Assembly (NCBI RefSeq): GCF_000247815.1 | Contig: NC_021672.1 | Coordinates: 71,899,437-71,963,436, forward strand | Direction of reading: 5' to 3' | Origin: Ficedula albicollis | Lineage: Eukaryota; Chordata; Aves; Passeriformes; Muscicapidae | DNA length: 64,000 nucleotides | In this document: positions 63,135 to 64,000 of the stretch, in pieces | How positions within the stretch are numbered: position 1 is the stretch's first letter | Layout: the number at the start of each line of letters is the position of its first letter | Position numbers and translations under genes: made by a program | The notes under the pieces: model-generated | Seen by the model: the letters and a program-made list of their open reading frames with translations, nothing else | Database searches by the model: none | Told to the model about the DNA's origin: nothing

Positions 63135-64000
63135 GTGAGGGGGGGTGCGAGGGGGAGGCCGAAGGAGGGAGGCGAGAGCAGATGCCTCCTGGGGGAAGAA
63201 ATAAACAGCAGCATCGCTATTCAGTGGGAAGGAGCCGCTTGAAAGTGGCTGTGCTGAAAGAGAGATGGGTGGTACTGCCCGTCAAAGGCAGGCTGACACC
63301 CGGGGTTTCTATGGCGAGCAGGGAGGCGCTGCCCTCTGCATCGCAGAGGGAACCGGCCGCGCCGCAGAGCCCGCCGCAGCTGCCTATGGAAATCTGCGCT
63401 CAGGCTGGGGAATTCCACTTCAATGAAAGTGCTGGCACAGTCGAGGCAGTTCAAAGAAAAGTTGAAGAAGGATGAGAGGGCTAGAAGAACCGGCTTACAA
63501 AGGGAAATGACAGAAATTCAGCCAAGGGGAAAACGTGAGGCTGCAAACACATGAGGGTGTAGATAGCGCCGAGGGAGAGAATGACTGATGCAGTATGGAG
63601 CTGAGCTAGGAGGGGGTCAGCTGGAAATGGAAGTCGCCATTTAGGCTGCTTCAAGAAATGCTCATCAAACTGCAGCCTTGTGGGCTCAAACAGCACTTTC
63701 CGTGCCTCCTCACCCTCATCTCCTCTCCACCCCATCAGTGCAACAGCACTGCTGCTGCTTGAGGGTCTGTGCAGTGAACCAGACCCAGGAAAATGACTGG
63801 AGTTAAATATAACCTTTTTCTTTGGTCGGGGTTATTTTTAACATAGATCGGTTTTCCGATCCAGTTCACCACACAGCCCCTAACAGGCACGCCAGCACAG
63901 GCGGGGACACGGGGCCGTGGAGATGGGGGTCCTTGAATTGGCAACTGCTACCCTGAGCAATCGGTCAGACAACGTAGGATTAGCTCCAGAGCAAAAATTG
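63135..64000 (+). other. CECR2: CECR2 intron, continuing past the window
   Basis: The intron begins gtgagggggggtgcg, with several G runs just after the donor (63136-63175). A CpG-rich patch lies at about 63290-63385. A perfect short hairpin (gatcgg-tttt-ccgatc) sits at 63846-63861. I see no next exon up to position 64000. Confidence 0.8.

Noticed and set aside
63846..63861. Perfect 6-bp-arm hairpin gatcgg-tttt-ccgatc in the last intron
   Set aside because: The arms are short enough to arise by chance and there is no surrounding RNA-gene structure.

Overview
The window is vertebrate genomic DNA, most likely from a bird. It holds one recognisable protein-coding gene, on the plus strand, split into small exons with GT-AG junctions. 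Interspersed repeats are sparse and mostly old: fragments of CR1/L3-type LINEs, two short CR1 tails and two MIR-like SINE relics. CR1 tails together with low repeat density suggest an avian genome. I cannot name the species.

The gene is CECR2, the ISWI-associated chromatin remodelling factor. Seven consecutive internal coding exons are present (38568-38662, 57725-57908, 58610-58749, 59164-59268, 59863-59912, 62179-62348, 63057-63134). They total 822 nt (274 codons) and join in one frame. They encode the rest of the N-terminal DDT-type domain after its first segment, the WHIM-like blocks, a basic AT-hook/nuclear-localisation stretch, and the start of the lysine-rich linker before the bromodomain. 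The first coding exon (start codon) and everything from the bromodomain onward are not in the window, so the gene is partial at both ends.

Positions 1-38567 lie upstream of the first visible exon and are probably one very large 5' intron, though part could be 5' flanking sequence. This stretch holds an 11.5-12.1 kb minisatellite, several short tandem duplications, the LINE and MIR relics, and a 298-bp uninterrupted poly-C tract at 31110-31407. The second visible intron (38663-57724) is 19.1 kb and mostly unique sequence with more short tandem duplications. From 57.7 kb the exons cluster. A G-rich/CpG-rich patch surrounds the exon at 58.6 kb, and the intron before it has weak-looking splice sites at both ends.

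I found no tRNA, rRNA, CRISPR array, intact transposon, operon or second gene. The long open frames outside the CECR2 exons are explained by tandem repeats, homopolymers or chance. I do not see a new multi-gene system. The unusual things here are structural: the giant poly-C tract between direct repeats, a second A-C-A homopolymer block, about a dozen short near-identical tandem duplications, and the possible splice regulation of CECR2.
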